This document shows, one piece after another, positions 8,350 through 16,584 of a stretch of 36,541 nt of DNA. This DNA comes from Bifidobacteriaceae bacterium (GTDB taxonomy: Bacteria > Actinomycetota > Actinomycetes > Actinomycetales > WQXJ01). The notes beneath the pieces were generated by a model, which saw only the letters and a list, made by a program, of their open reading frames with translations, searched no databases and had not been told where the DNA came from. The first letter of the stretch is position 1. Each line of letters starts with the position of its first letter. Where the stretch lies: the NCBI GenBank assembly GCA_031268215.1, contig JAIRXP010000108.1:1-36541 (forward strand), read 5' to 3'. A program made the translations under genes and the position numbers.

Positions 8350-9651
8350 TCAGGCCACGTCAGGAGCCGGATTAGTGACATCAGCGACCGGGCCGGGACC
8401 GTGTGGTCCAAACAGTTCGACCAGCTCCATCTCCTTAGCTATCACCCCAGCCAGACGCTTGATACCTTCCCGGATCCGTTCTGGGGTGGGGTAGCAAAAG
8501 GACAACCGCATCTGGCTGGAGCCCTGGCCATCGGCATAGAAAGCGGTCCCCGAGACGTACGCCACCAAGGCGGTGGTAGCGCGCGGCAGCATGGACTTGG
8601 TGTTGATGCCCTCAGGCACCGTGACCCAGGTGTAGAAGCCGCCCGCGGGTGTGGTCCAGGAACACTCCGCCATCAGTTCCGCCAACGAGGACAGCATGGT
8701 GTCACAGCGCTCGCGATAAACCTCGCGGTAGGCGCCAATCTGCCCGCGCCAGTCGCAGCTCTCCAAGTACGCGGCGATCGACAACTGCGATGCGTGGGAG
8801 GGGCACAGGATGGAGGCCTCAGAGGCCAGCACTAGCTTTTCGCGGACCGCGTGCGGCGCCGCCACCCAGCCGGTCCGGTAGCCCGGGGCCAGGGTCTTTG
8901 AGAATGAGCCCAAGTACAGCACTCCGTCTGGATCCATCGACCGGATAGCGGGCGTGATTTGCCCATCGAAACCAAGCATCCCGTACGGGTTGTCTTCCAC
9001 CACCAGAATCCCATGACGCTGGCAGATGTCGAGGACCTCTACCCGCCGTTCAACCGGCAAAGTGACGCCCGCCGGATTGTGGAAAGTTGGACAAGTGTAA
9101 AGGAACTTCATCCGCCGGCCGGCCTGCTTCAGCCGTTTGATGGTCTCTTCCAGCGCGGACGGGATCAGGCCGTGGTGATCCATTGGCACATGCTCAACCC
9201 AGGCCTGATAGGACTTGAAAACTGACAAGGCTCCAACATAGGAGGGCGCCTCCGCCAGCACTACATCCCCTGGATCAACAAAGATCCGGGTCACCAGATC
9301 GAGCGCCTGCTGCGAACCAGTGGTCACCACAATGTCATCCGGATGGGCCTGAATCATTTCCTCCGCCATCACCTCGGTGATGTGGCCGCGCAGCACGGGG
9401 TGTCCCTGCCCGTTGCCATACTGAAGGGCGACGCGCCCCTCAGCCGCGATCAGATCAGCCGTCACTTTGGCGATCAGATCCATGGGCAAAGCGTCCAAGA
9501 ACGGCATGCCGCCGGCCAGCGAGACGACCTCCGGCCGGTTGGCGACGGAGAACAAAGCGCGCGTCTCAGAAACTCGCAGCCCGTGTGTCCGCCCAGCGTA
9601 GGCGCCGAACCACGGATCGAGCCGGGTGCCGCTACTGGGGGTTGATGACAT
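8350..9651 (-). CDS. PLP-dependent class I/II aminotransferase (LysN/MocR-catalytic type)
   Basis: This 433-aa protein is a fold-type I PLP enzyme. The PLP lysine is Lys252 in SFSKTLAPGYRTGW. Other family motifs are QYGNGQGHPVLRGHI (77-91), TTGSQQALDLV (110-120), and the aspartate-containing VVEDNPYG (217-224) that contacts the PLP ring. The closest groups are 2-aminoadipate/branched-chain/aromatic aminotransferases and the catalytic part of MocR regulators; it lacks a winged-helix N-terminus, so it is an enzyme rather than a regulator. The substrate cannot be read from sequence. The ATG at 9651 has an AGGAG ribosome binding site. It lies between trxA and ddl on the same strand. Confidence 0.9.
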   Translation of the reverse strand: MSSTPSSGTRLDPWFGAYAGRTHGLRVSETRALFSVANRPEVVSLAGGMPFLDALPMDLIAKVTADLIAAEGRVALQYGNGQGHPVLRGHITEVMAEEMIQAHPDDIVVTTGSQQALDLVTRIFVDPGDVVLAEAPSYVGALSVFKSYQAWVEHVPMDHHGLIPSALEETIKRLKQAGRRMKFLYTCPTFHNPAGVTLPVERRVEVLDICQRHGILVVEDNPYGMLGFDGQITPAIRSMDPDGVLYLGSFSKTLAPGYRTGWVAAPHAVREKLVLASEASILCPSHASQLSIAAYLESCDWRGQIGAYREVYRERCDTMLSSLAELMAECSWTTPAGGFYTWVTVPEGINTKSMLPRATTALVAYVSGTAFYADGQGSSQMRLSFCYPTPERIREGIKRLAGVIAKEMELVELFGPHGPGPVADVTNPAPDVA

Positions 9652-9709
9652 GGGGGTTCTCCTATGGCGTGGGTGGAATGTCGAGGATCTGGCGCTAAGG
9701 CGCCTACGG

Positions 9710-10036
9710 TCAGCCTATGAACTCGTCCAGTTCAGCGGCCAGCAGCGGCTTTGGCAGGGGACGACCAATGCTCTTGACCAGCTCGCCGTCCTTGTAGACA
9801 TTGAGGGTAGGCAGAGACACGATGTTATAGGACTGGGACACCACCGGGTTCTCATCGGTGTTGACCATCACGAACTTCATCTTGTCGCCGTTTTCGGCTG
9901 CCAGCTGTTCCACCACGCGGGAGAGTTGACGGCACGGCGAACACCAGGGTGCCCAGAAATCCACCAGTACTGGCTGGCTGGAGTCGATTACCTCTGCCTG
10001 GAACGTCGCGTCAGTCACCGCAACTAGTGAACTCAT
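9710..10036 (-). CDS. trxA: thioredoxin with a CSPC active site
   Basis: Thioredoxin is the small cytoplasmic dithiol carrier reduced by thioredoxin reductase (trxB at 11528-12511). The 108-aa length is normal. The active site is WCSPC (31-35; Cys32 and Cys35) instead of the usual WCGPC. The rest of the fold is conserved: VLVDFWAPWC, KFVMVNTDENP, the cis-Pro region VSLPTLNVYKDGE. The ATG at 10036 has a GAGGAG ribosome binding site. In actinobacteria trxA usually follows trxB directly; here an unrelated ATPase gene lies between them, so trxA probably has its own promoter. Confidence 0.95.
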   Translation of the reverse strand: MSSLVAVTDATFQAEVIDSSQPVLVDFWAPWCSPCRQLSRVVEQLAAENGDKMKFVMVNTDENPVVSQSYNIVSLPTLNVYKDGELVKSIGRPLPKPLLAAELDEFIG

Positions 10037-10187
10037 GGGTACTCCTCTTACTTACTAGCCCTTGGCCTTACATGATTTCATGCTTTGTGCCGCCAAACCA
10101 CCAAGGCAGGCCGCAGGCCCAAAGTGGCTTCCAACACAGCCGCCGGGAGCTGCCCAAGTCCGCCACCTCGTTGTCCTTGGCCGGACG
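10037..10187 (-). promoter_or_regulatory. trxA upstream region with a 12-bp palindrome
   Basis: This 151-base spacer should carry the trxA promoter. Position 10071-10082 holds CATGATTTCATG, whose arms CATGA and TCATG are perfect complements. It lies about 35 bases upstream of the start and could be an operator for a redox regulator, but no regulator is known for it. The ribosome binding site GAGGAG is just upstream of the start codon. Confidence 0.35.
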
Positions 10188-11411
10188 TCACAGGTAGTGG
10201 ACGGGGATGACCGCGTCAGTGGACGTCAAGGGCAGCAGTTGACCAGCTAAGCAGATAACCCCACCGGGTCCGCGGCGAACACCAGGTACGGTGTCCAGCA
10301 CTTTGAAGGCTGCGATGTCGCGGGGACTGGGGGTTGGTGTGGCCTTGACTTCGAGTGGGTGAACAATCCCGTCCCGCACAATGATGAGATCAATCTCGCG
10401 TTTGTCCTTGTCACGAAAGAAATAGAAGGGTTCGTCCAGCACGCCAGCATTGCGGTAGCTCTTCAGCGCCTCCATGATGGCGAATGTTTCCAGATAGGCC
10501 CCTGCCATCGCGCCTGAACGCAGAACCTCCGGGGTGGTCCAGCGGGACAGGTAAGCAGCGAGCCCCGTGTCGGTCACATAGAGCTTCGGAGTCTTTATGG
10601 CGCGCGAAGTCAGATTGTTCTGGAACGGGCGGAGGAGATATACCAGCCCAGAGGTACGCAGGATCGACATCCATCGTTTCGCGGTCGGTTGGGCCACGCC
10701 CACCGAGCTAGCGATGTCGGCCAGGTTGAGAAGTTGGCCCGTCCGCGCAGCCACCACCTCCATGAACTGTTGGAACCGCATTTCGTTGTCAACCTGGGCG
10801 AGCCTTCGGATGTCACGTCCGATGTACGTCCGCACATAGGAGCCGTAGTAGAGCGACCAGTCCATCGCCGGGTCCGCAACCAATTCCGGCATCGATCCAC
10901 GGTGGATGCGCTCCCAGACGGCATCGGGAGTCAAAGGCACCACTGCTGGCCGACGAGTGGATAGGTAGCCGGGCGACGGAAGAAAAGGTGTGGCATCCGG
11001 GTCCAGACTCTGCTCCCTCAGCGTGACACCCATCAAGGTGATGATCCCGACCCGCCCGGAGAGCGACTCACTAACTCCCGCCATCATTTCGAACTGCTCG
11101 GATCCGCTGAGGTACACCAAGCCCTTGCCCTTGGTGGAATCAACCACCTGCTTAACGGCAGGGAACAACTGGGGGGCCTTCTGCGCTTCGTCGATGAATA
11201 CCGGCGGCGGGTTGTAGCTGAAGAACGAATCCGGAGCGGTCGTGGCAGCCTGCAGCACCGCGGCATTATCCATGGTCAGCATGGGGACTTCGGGTACAGC
11301 GTGCTCAATGAGGGTCGACTTCCCAACCTGACGGGAGCCGGTGACCAGCACCGCACCGAACATCTGCGCGAGCTTGGTGAGCGTGGCCTCCGCGTGCCTG
11401 GGGATGTACAT
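10188..11411 (-). CDS. AAA ATPase with C-terminal DUF4143 domain
   Basis: This protein belongs to the large family of ATPases with an N-terminal AAA domain (AAA_14 type) and a C-terminal DUF4143 domain, common in accessory regions and of unclear function. Visible are Walker A GSRQVGKST, Walker B VFIDEAQ, and a C-terminal PD-(D/E)XK-like pattern (REIDLIIV...PLEVKAT). I place the start at ATG 11411 (MYIPRHAEATL, 407 aa) because an AAGGAG ribosome binding site lies 8 bases upstream; an in-frame start at 11441 has none and falls in the likely promoter. It interrupts the usual trxB-trxA order and has its own palindromic AT-rich promoter, so it is probably an insertion. A toxin-antitoxin or ATP-dependent switch role has been guessed for the family but is not shown here. 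Confidence 0.85.
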   Translation of the reverse strand: MYIPRHAEATLTKLAQMFGAVLVTGSRQVGKSTLIEHAVPEVPMLTMDNAAVLQAATTAPDSFFSYNPPPVFIDEAQKAPQLFPAVKQVVDSTKGKGLVYLSGSEQFEMMAGVSESLSGRVGIITLMGVTLREQSLDPDATPFLPSPGYLSTRRPAVVPLTPDAVWERIHRGSMPELVADPAMDWSLYYGSYVRTYIGRDIRRLAQVDNEMRFQQFMEVVAARTGQLLNLADIASSVGVAQPTAKRWMSILRTSGLVYLLRPFQNNLTSRAIKTPKLYVTDTGLAAYLSRWTTPEVLRSGAMAGAYLETFAIMEALKSYRNAGVLDEPFYFFRDKDKREIDLIIVRDGIVHPLEVKATPTPSPRDIAAFKVLDTVPGVRRGPGGVICLAGQLLPLTSTDAVIPVHYL

Positions 11412-11440
11412 GGCCGCATCTCCTTCCGACTGATCCAACA

Positions 11441-11456
11441 TCTAATGTTAGATTAG
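11441..11456 (-). promoter_or_regulatory. palindromic AT-rich promoter of the DUF4143 ATPase gene
   Basis: Two overlapping inverted repeats, TCTAA-TG-TTAGA (11441-11452) and CTAAT-GTTAG-ATTAG (11442-11456), cover TAACAT on the minus strand, a TANNNT-type -10 box. The block stands out as AT-rich. A palindrome on the -10 box suggests repression, possibly autoregulation. No good -35 box was found. Confidence 0.5.
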
Positions 11457-11527
11457 TCGAAATTAGGCTTCGAGGGAGGCCCGGGGCGCCGAATACCAGG
11501 TTCAGCGATCCGCTATCCGATGCCTGG

Positions 11528-12511
11528 TCAGAGGGTGGCGACAGCGATCAACGCGTCCGCCGCCAACTCTTCGAGGTAGTCCTGAGCATCCAGGGCGGCT
11601 TGAGCCCCGGTCCCCGCGGCGGTGATCGCCTGGCGGTAAGTCTTGTCCACCACGTCACCGCAGCCGAACACCCCCGGCAAGGAAGTCTCCTGATGGCGGA
11701 CGCTTCCCGACTCGCCGCCGCTCAAGGCTCCACGGACAAGCAAATAGCCGTCGTCGTCAAGGGCAAGTTGATCTTTGAACAACTCCGAATTCGGAGAATG
11801 GCCAATCGCCACGAAAATGCCGTCCGCACCCAATTGGCGCGGGTCGCCTGTACGAGTGTCTCGCAAAGTCACACCGGTGACAGCAGCATCACCGTGGACC
11901 TCTTCGATCACCGAGTGCCAGGCGAAGTCAATCTGGGGATGAGCCAAGGCTCTTTCGGCCATGATCCGCGATGCCCGCAGTTCACCCCGCCGGTGTACCA
12001 CCGTGACCTTGGTCGCGAACTTGGTCAGGAAGACGGCCTCTTCCATGGCGGCGTCGCCGCCGCCCACCACGATGATCTCTTTGCCCCGGAAGAAGAAGCC
12101 ATCGCAGGTGGCGCAGTAGCTGACGCCGCGCCCGCTCAACCGCTTCTCCGCTTCCAGTCCAAGCTGCCGGTAGGACGAGCCCGTAGCTAGGATCACCGCG
12201 TCCGCCTCAAAGTGCTGGCCCTCCAGGGTTGTCACCCGCTTGACACGACCCGCCAGCGACACCTCACTGGCGTCATCGAACAGCACCTTAGCGCCGAAAC
12301 GCGCGGCCTGACTAGCCATCCGCTCCATCAGCTCCGGCCCCTGGATTCCTTCAGGGAAACCCGGGAAATTCTCCACCTCGGTGGTGTTGACCAGGTTCCC
12401 GCCGGCAGTCACGGACCCCGCGATCACGACCGGCTCATAACCGGCGCGAGCCGCGTAGATAGCGGCCGTATAGCCAGCCGGTCCTGAACCGATGATTACG
12501 ACCTGCTCCAC
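11528..12511 (-). CDS. trxB: thioredoxin reductase (NADPH)
   Basis: Thioredoxin reductase passes electrons from NADPH through FAD and a redox disulfide to thioredoxin. The 327-aa protein has the N-terminal FAD motif VVIIGSGPAGYTAAIYAARAG (4-24), the redox-active CATC (Cys133, Cys136), the NADPH-binding VVGGGDAAMEEA (148-159), and the C-terminal FAD motif GVFGCGDVVDKTYRQAITAAG. The start is GTG at 12511 with an AAGGAG ribosome binding site. It lies 21 bases after the pseudokinase gene on the same strand and is probably the last gene of the murJ operon. Its partner trxA is 1.5 kb away, beyond the DUF4143 ATPase gene. Confidence 0.97.
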   Translation of the reverse strand: MEQVVIIGSGPAGYTAAIYAARAGYEPVVIAGSVTAGGNLVNTTEVENFPGFPEGIQGPELMERMASQAARFGAKVLFDDASEVSLAGRVKRVTTLEGQHFEADAVILATGSSYRQLGLEAEKRLSGRGVSYCATCDGFFFRGKEIIVVGGGDAAMEEAVFLTKFATKVTVVHRRGELRASRIMAERALAHPQIDFAWHSVIEEVHGDAAVTGVTLRDTRTGDPRQLGADGIFVAIGHSPNSELFKDQLALDDDGYLLVRGALSGGESGSVRHQETSLPGVFGCGDVVDKTYRQAITAAGTGAQAALDAQDYLEELAADALIAVATL

Positions 12512-12532
12512 AAACGACTCCTTATAGAAAGC

Positions 12533-14761
12533 TCAAGTAACGCTGCCCGGCGCCAGCGGCAAGCCGGGATTCAAGGGTACGCCAACTCCCAGGAGCCCTC
12601 CCTGCTGAAGGATCACCAAACCCACAATTACGCTGACCAGCACCACCGTCACGAAGACGATTACGGGCAGCCACCGCTGTCTCGCGTTCAATGTCTGCGG
12701 TTCGTCAGATAGTACTTTGTCGAACGGAGGTTGTTGGATGTCGAATAGTTCGACCTGGGCGTAACGGGACGGCACCACAGGCGGCGGCTCGGCTGGTTCC
12801 ATCGACGGCTGTCCATCCCCGACCGCCGGGCCCGGCCAGCCAGTGGGAGCGACCACAGGCGGCGGATCCGGCCGGGGCGCCGCCTGTCCGGCAGGCGGGC
12901 TGCTGGGTCGCCGGCTGGCGGGGAAATAGTCCTCATCCGGTTCTTGAAGATGCTCCACCGGGACCGGTTCTAGGACGACGGTTGCGTCCGGGTCGGGTTG
13001 CGCGGCCGCCACCGGCTCCGGAACTGGCTCAGGGTCGACTGGTGGCCTTGGCGTGATCGAAGCCACTGGCCCGGTCGCCGGTACTGGGACCGGCGCCGGT
13101 TGAGGCTCCTGCCATGGTTGTGGCCGTGCTTGTGGCCCAAGGACCACAGTGGTTTCCTGGTCCGGCGCCGCGACGGGCGCCGGCGCCACCACTGCCGAGG
13201 CTTCCGGCTCCACGGCCGAACTGGTTGGCTCCAGGTCGAGGATGATCCTGTCCTTGAACTGCGGTTCTGGTTCCGGTTGTGGCGCTGGTTCTGGTTCCGG
13301 TTGTGGCGCTGGTTCCGGTTCCGGGAGCGGCGGCTCCGCGACCGCTACCGGCAAGGGTTCGGGCCGAGGCTCTTGCAACACCACTGTCACCGGCTCAGGC
13401 GCTGGCGCCAGCTCGGGCTCCGGTTCAGGCTCCGCCTCTCGCCCCGCCCAGGGCTCCGCGACTGTCACCGGCACCAGCTCAGGCTCTTGCAGCACCACCC
13501 GCACGGGCTGCGGCGCGAGCGCCGGTTCTGGTTCCGGTTGTGATTCTGGTTCAAGCGTGGGCTCTGGCGCGGGGCCCACCCAGGGCTCCGCGACCGTTAT
13601 GGGCACAAGCTTAGGCTCCTGCAACACCACCTTCACGGGCTCCGGCGCAGGTGCTGGTTCCGGCACAGGCGGCTCCGCGACCGTCACCGGCGCAGGCGGG
13701 TCCGCGACCGTCACCGGCACAGGCGCCGCCTCCGGTTGATCAACCGCGGAATCAATTGGAGGCACCACTGCCGCCTCGATGGCCGCCACCTTCTCCTGGA
13801 TCGCGGGCCCGGCGGCCAGCGCGGCGACATCGGCCGGGGAAGGCCCCGGATCCAAACGCGAATCCGGTCCGCCCGGCACAGCAGCCTGGCCGCCGGCGGC
13901 GCCGGCCGGATCCGCCTCTGGCGAATCTGACAGCGGCAGGACAGGAGTGTGGGCGCGCGGAATGGGCCCCCGGACCGCCGCCGAATACGGCAAGCGAATC
14001 TGGACTGGGACCCATAACCCCAAATCATCTACCACTTGCCGGGCCGTGACCGGGCCAGCGGCGCCCCCTCCCAAAGCCACCATGCAAAGTGCGTTCAGGT
14101 CACCCGGGACTCCCGAAACCAAGTCGGCTGGCGGAGCCGGCCGCCCATCCCACTGAGGCGGAGGACGCATAACGCTGGGCGCCGCTCCGGGCCAGCGCGC
14201 CGTCAAGGCGGCATAAAGAATCGCGACCAGGGCCCTGGCGTCGGCCTCCGCGGAGACATCCGCGTCCTGATCAGAAATACCCCGGTGGGCGGCATCCCAA
14301 GCCATGCCACCAATCCGCACCGTGTCCCCCTTACCCAAGAAGACCAGTTCTGGCCGCAAGGCCAAGTGGTGAACATCACGGGTGGCAGCACTAGCCAGAG
14401 CACTGGCGACTTCCCCGGCCAAGGCCCGGGCTTGGGGGGCCGGCAGCGGCCCCACGTCCGCCAAAGACACGCCGTCAAGCGGCCCGGTCAAGACGAACGA
14501 GGACCCAAAGTAGGTGCCCGCGTCAATGATCTTGACAAGCCGCGGATCATTCATTAGAGCTGCCCGGCGGGCCGCATCAATCGTCTCTTGGGTATGTCCG
14601 CCGGTCAGCAAGTGGACCTCCGCCCGGCGCGACAAGATGGAGTCTGTGGTGCGGAACCGTTGCGAGTGGGGCAAGTTAGAGAATAGCTCTGACTCCAGCC
14701 GGTACCGTCCCATCAGGCGGTCGCCAAGGCTGAGGCCATTGCCGGGCGAAGCGGAATCCAT
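12533..14761 (-). CDS. MurJ-associated membrane-anchored pseudokinase
   Basis: The N-terminal 250 residues follow a Ser/Thr kinase fold but lack the catalytic residues. The beta-3 lysine motif reads AEVHLL, HRDxKPxN is HHLALRPELVF, and DFG is IGGMAW. A spacer of over 400 residues rich in Pro, Glu, Ala and Val follows, with near-repeats of VVLQEPxLVPxTVAEPW. A single transmembrane helix (WLPVIVFVTVVLVSVIVGLVIL) is near the C-terminus with a short tail outside. In Mycobacterium the pseudokinase is fused to MurJ (MviN) and controls it when phosphorylated and bound by FhaA; here it is a separate gene just after murJ. I chose ATG 14761 (742 aa) with a GGGAG ribosome binding site; an in-frame TTG at 14803 has none. 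The lipid-II flippase control role is inferred. Confidence 0.85.
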   Translation of the reverse strand: MDSASPGNGLSLGDRLMGRYRLESELFSNLPHSQRFRTTDSILSRRAEVHLLTGGHTQETIDAARRAALMNDPRLVKIIDAGTYFGSSFVLTGPLDGVSLADVGPLPAPQARALAGEVASALASAATRDVHHLALRPELVFLGKGDTVRIGGMAWDAAHRGISDQDADVSAEADARALVAILYAALTARWPGAAPSVMRPPPQWDGRPAPPADLVSGVPGDLNALCMVALGGGAAGPVTARQVVDDLGLWVPVQIRLPYSAAVRGPIPRAHTPVLPLSDSPEADPAGAAGGQAAVPGGPDSRLDPGPSPADVAALAAGPAIQEKVAAIEAAVVPPIDSAVDQPEAAPVPVTVADPPAPVTVAEPPVPEPAPAPEPVKVVLQEPKLVPITVAEPWVGPAPEPTLEPESQPEPEPALAPQPVRVVLQEPELVPVTVAEPWAGREAEPEPEPELAPAPEPVTVVLQEPRPEPLPVAVAEPPLPEPEPAPQPEPEPAPQPEPEPQFKDRIILDLEPTSSAVEPEASAVVAPAPVAAPDQETTVVLGPQARPQPWQEPQPAPVPVPATGPVASITPRPPVDPEPVPEPVAAAQPDPDATVVLEPVPVEHLQEPDEDYFPASRRPSSPPAGQAAPRPDPPPVVAPTGWPGPAVGDGQPSMEPAEPPPVVPSRYAQVELFDIQQPPFDKVLSDEPQTLNARQRWLPVIVFVTVVLVSVIVGLVILQQGGLLGVGVPLNPGLPLAPGSVT
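13263..13720 (-). repeat. coding repeats in the Pro/Glu spacer of the pseudokinase
   Basis: At 13263-13310 a 24-base unit encoding PEPEPAPQ is present twice, with a third partial copy after it. A longer unit whose core encodes VVLQEPxLVPxTVAEPW recurs three times, beginning near 13369, 13483 and 13615, 114 and 132 bases apart. The third copy has slightly different residues. These in-frame repeats probably change length between strains. Confidence 0.8.
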
Positions 14762-14805
14762 GAAGCTGTTACTCCCGTTTTTAGTGCCGGTCGTTTTGAG
14801 CAATA

Positions 14806-16584
14806 CTAGTGCCGCGACCGTGCTCCGGGATGCGGACCAAAGCGACTAAATATGGGCCCGACCAGATCATTCAGTTGCCGCACACGCATCGCCCAGAGCA
14901 ACACAGCGTAGATCACCGTAATCGCCAGTCCCACAGCCCCCAGTGCCAACACGGCCACCAGGACGGAACTGGACCCGTTCTGGGGGAAGAGCTTCAGAAT
15001 CAGCCAGCCTGCTTCCCCAGCCAAACAGGCCGCGGCGGCCGCCCGGGCATGCATCCAGGCCAGCTCCCGGCCATCAATCCCGCCCAGCCGGTCCCGCAGT
15101 GAGGCGAGCCTCAGGATCGCCCCAGCCACGAAAGACAGGGTTTGGCCCAGGCCAATCCCAGTCACCCACCACTCCGGCGGCAGCAGCCAATAGGTGGCTA
15201 AAGAAAAGCCCGCAAAAAGCAACGACATGGGAATTTGCAGGGCTAACAACGTGCGGCCATCCTCAAGAGCGAAGAAAACTCGTTTGATTAGCAGAGTCAT
15301 CCCAAGGGGTACCAGGCCCAGCGACATCGCCACGATTGGCCCAGTCAAGGCCCCTATCTCCGCGGTGGAGACGCCGGGTTGGAGCACCCGGGCCAGAGGC
15401 AGGGCCAGCACCATCAGAAGAGCGGTACACAGAAAACTGAAAGCGCTGGTGGTCATGATCCCGTAAGACAGGTCCTTCGCAACCAAGCCCATAGCGCCAT
15501 CCTGGACATGCTCAGCCATACGAGTGAACAGAGCGGTAGTCAAAGAAACCGTGATCAACGAGTGCGGGATGATGTAGATGCTCAGCGCCAAAGTCAGAAT
15601 CGCGTTTGACGCCACCCTTCCCCCCGCCGCCTGGTCCGCCGCCGTCGAAAGACGGATCGCCAACCACATGGCTCCTTGGCTAAACACCAATGACATGGCC
15701 GTCCACCCAGCCATCCGGGCAGCCCGGCCCAACCCGAAGCCCCGGAAACCCCACCGCCAGCGCGGCGCCAGGCCAATCTTGGTCATGGGTCCCAGCAAGA
15801 TCAGGGCCTGGACGGCAATCCCGAGCGTCGCCGTCCCAGCCAGCAAGGCGATCTGGCCGCTACCCCACCACGCTGGGTTCGCCTGATTACCAGACGAACC
15901 GGCGTTGGCGGCATCGTACCGGCCAAAAGCGCCAATGAAGATGCCGAAACCGATAATCGAAACCAGGTTGTTCGCTGCCGGGGCCCACATCACCACGCCA
16001 AAGACATTGCGGGCGTTGAGGACCTGGCCCCAAACCAGGTACAGACCGTAGAAGAAGACCTGCGGCAAGCACCAATAGGCGAACAAGGTGCCCAGTTTCA
16101 GCTTCTCGGGGCTCCAATCCTCCGTGAAGGCCAGCATCCAGAACGCCGCCGTGACCGTCAACAGCACCGTCAAGGCCGCCAGAACCAGGGTCGCCAGAGT
16201 AAGCAGGCGCTGAACGAATTCCTCGCCCTGGCCGCGACTGAAAGCCCTGACGATCTGCGGCACCAAGACGGCGTTGAGAACACCTTCCGCCAGGATCGCG
16301 TAAAAGAAGTTCGGGAGCGTGTTGGCAGCGTCAAAAGCATTGGCCGCCATGGTCCAGACGCCGATCGCCGTACCCAACATGGCCGCGCGGACCATCCCCA
16401 TGACGCGGGAGACCGCTGTCCCCGAGGCCATCAGCCACGTCGACCGGGCTATTGACGACCTGTCGGGGCCGGCCGCGCTAGTGCTGGCGTCGGGAGCACG
16501 GCTATTCACAACGCTCCTAGTTCGGGCTGGGCGGCTGACAGTGGGACGGCCCACTGCCGGGCGGTCTGGGGGCGGTGCGGTCAC
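14806..16584 (-). CDS. murJ: lipid II flippase MurJ
   Basis: MurJ moves lipid II across the cytoplasmic membrane for peptidoglycan synthesis (MOP superfamily). The 592-aa protein has a polar N-terminal extension of about 45 residues and then many hydrophobic segments, consistent with 14 helices. Family motifs include STWLMASGTAVSRVMGMVRAAMLG at the first helix, AFDAANTLPNFFYAILAEGVLNAVLVPQIVRAF, and VFFALEDGRT. The GTG start at 16584 overlaps the stop codon of the upstream DUF6049-type gene (GTGA), indicating translational coupling. The pseudokinase gene follows. Unlike the mycobacterial homologue there is no fused kinase-like domain. Confidence 0.95.
   Translation of the reverse strand: MTAPPPDRPAVGRPTVSRPARTRSVVNSRAPDASTSAAGPDRSSIARSTWLMASGTAVSRVMGMVRAAMLGTAIGVWTMAANAFDAANTLPNFFYAILAEGVLNAVLVPQIVRAFSRGQGEEFVQRLLTLATLVLAALTVLLTVTAAFWMLAFTEDWSPEKLKLGTLFAYWCLPQVFFYGLYLVWGQVLNARNVFGVVMWAPAANNLVSIIGFGIFIGAFGRYDAANAGSSGNQANPAWWGSGQIALLAGTATLGIAVQALILLGPMTKIGLAPRWRWGFRGFGLGRAARMAGWTAMSLVFSQGAMWLAIRLSTAADQAAGGRVASNAILTLALSIYIIPHSLITVSLTTALFTRMAEHVQDGAMGLVAKDLSYGIMTTSAFSFLCTALLMVLALPLARVLQPGVSTAEIGALTGPIVAMSLGLVPLGMTLLIKRVFFALEDGRTLLALQIPMSLLFAGFSLATYWLLPPEWWVTGIGLGQTLSFVAGAILRLASLRDRLGGIDGRELAWMHARAAAAACLAGEAGWLILKLFPQNGSSSVLVAVLALGAVGLAITVIYAVLLWAMRVRQLNDLVGPIFSRFGPHPGARSRH

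Noticed and set aside
11412..11441. An upstream in-frame start at 11441 for the DUF4143 ATPase.
   Set aside because: It lies in the palindromic promoter and lacks a ribosome binding site; ATG 11411 has AAGGAG at the right distance.
12998..13739. Long plus-strand open frames opposite the pseudokinase spacer (Gly/Ser- or Arg/Leu-rich).
   Set aside because: They are reverse readings of the Pro/Glu codon repeats of the minus-strand gene; low-complexity composition and no start signals.
14762..14803. A TTG start at 14803 for the pseudokinase.
   Set aside because: No ribosome binding site precedes it; ATG 14761 has GGGAG 10 bases upstream. The TTG remains possible because it lies only 2 bases after the murJ stop codon.
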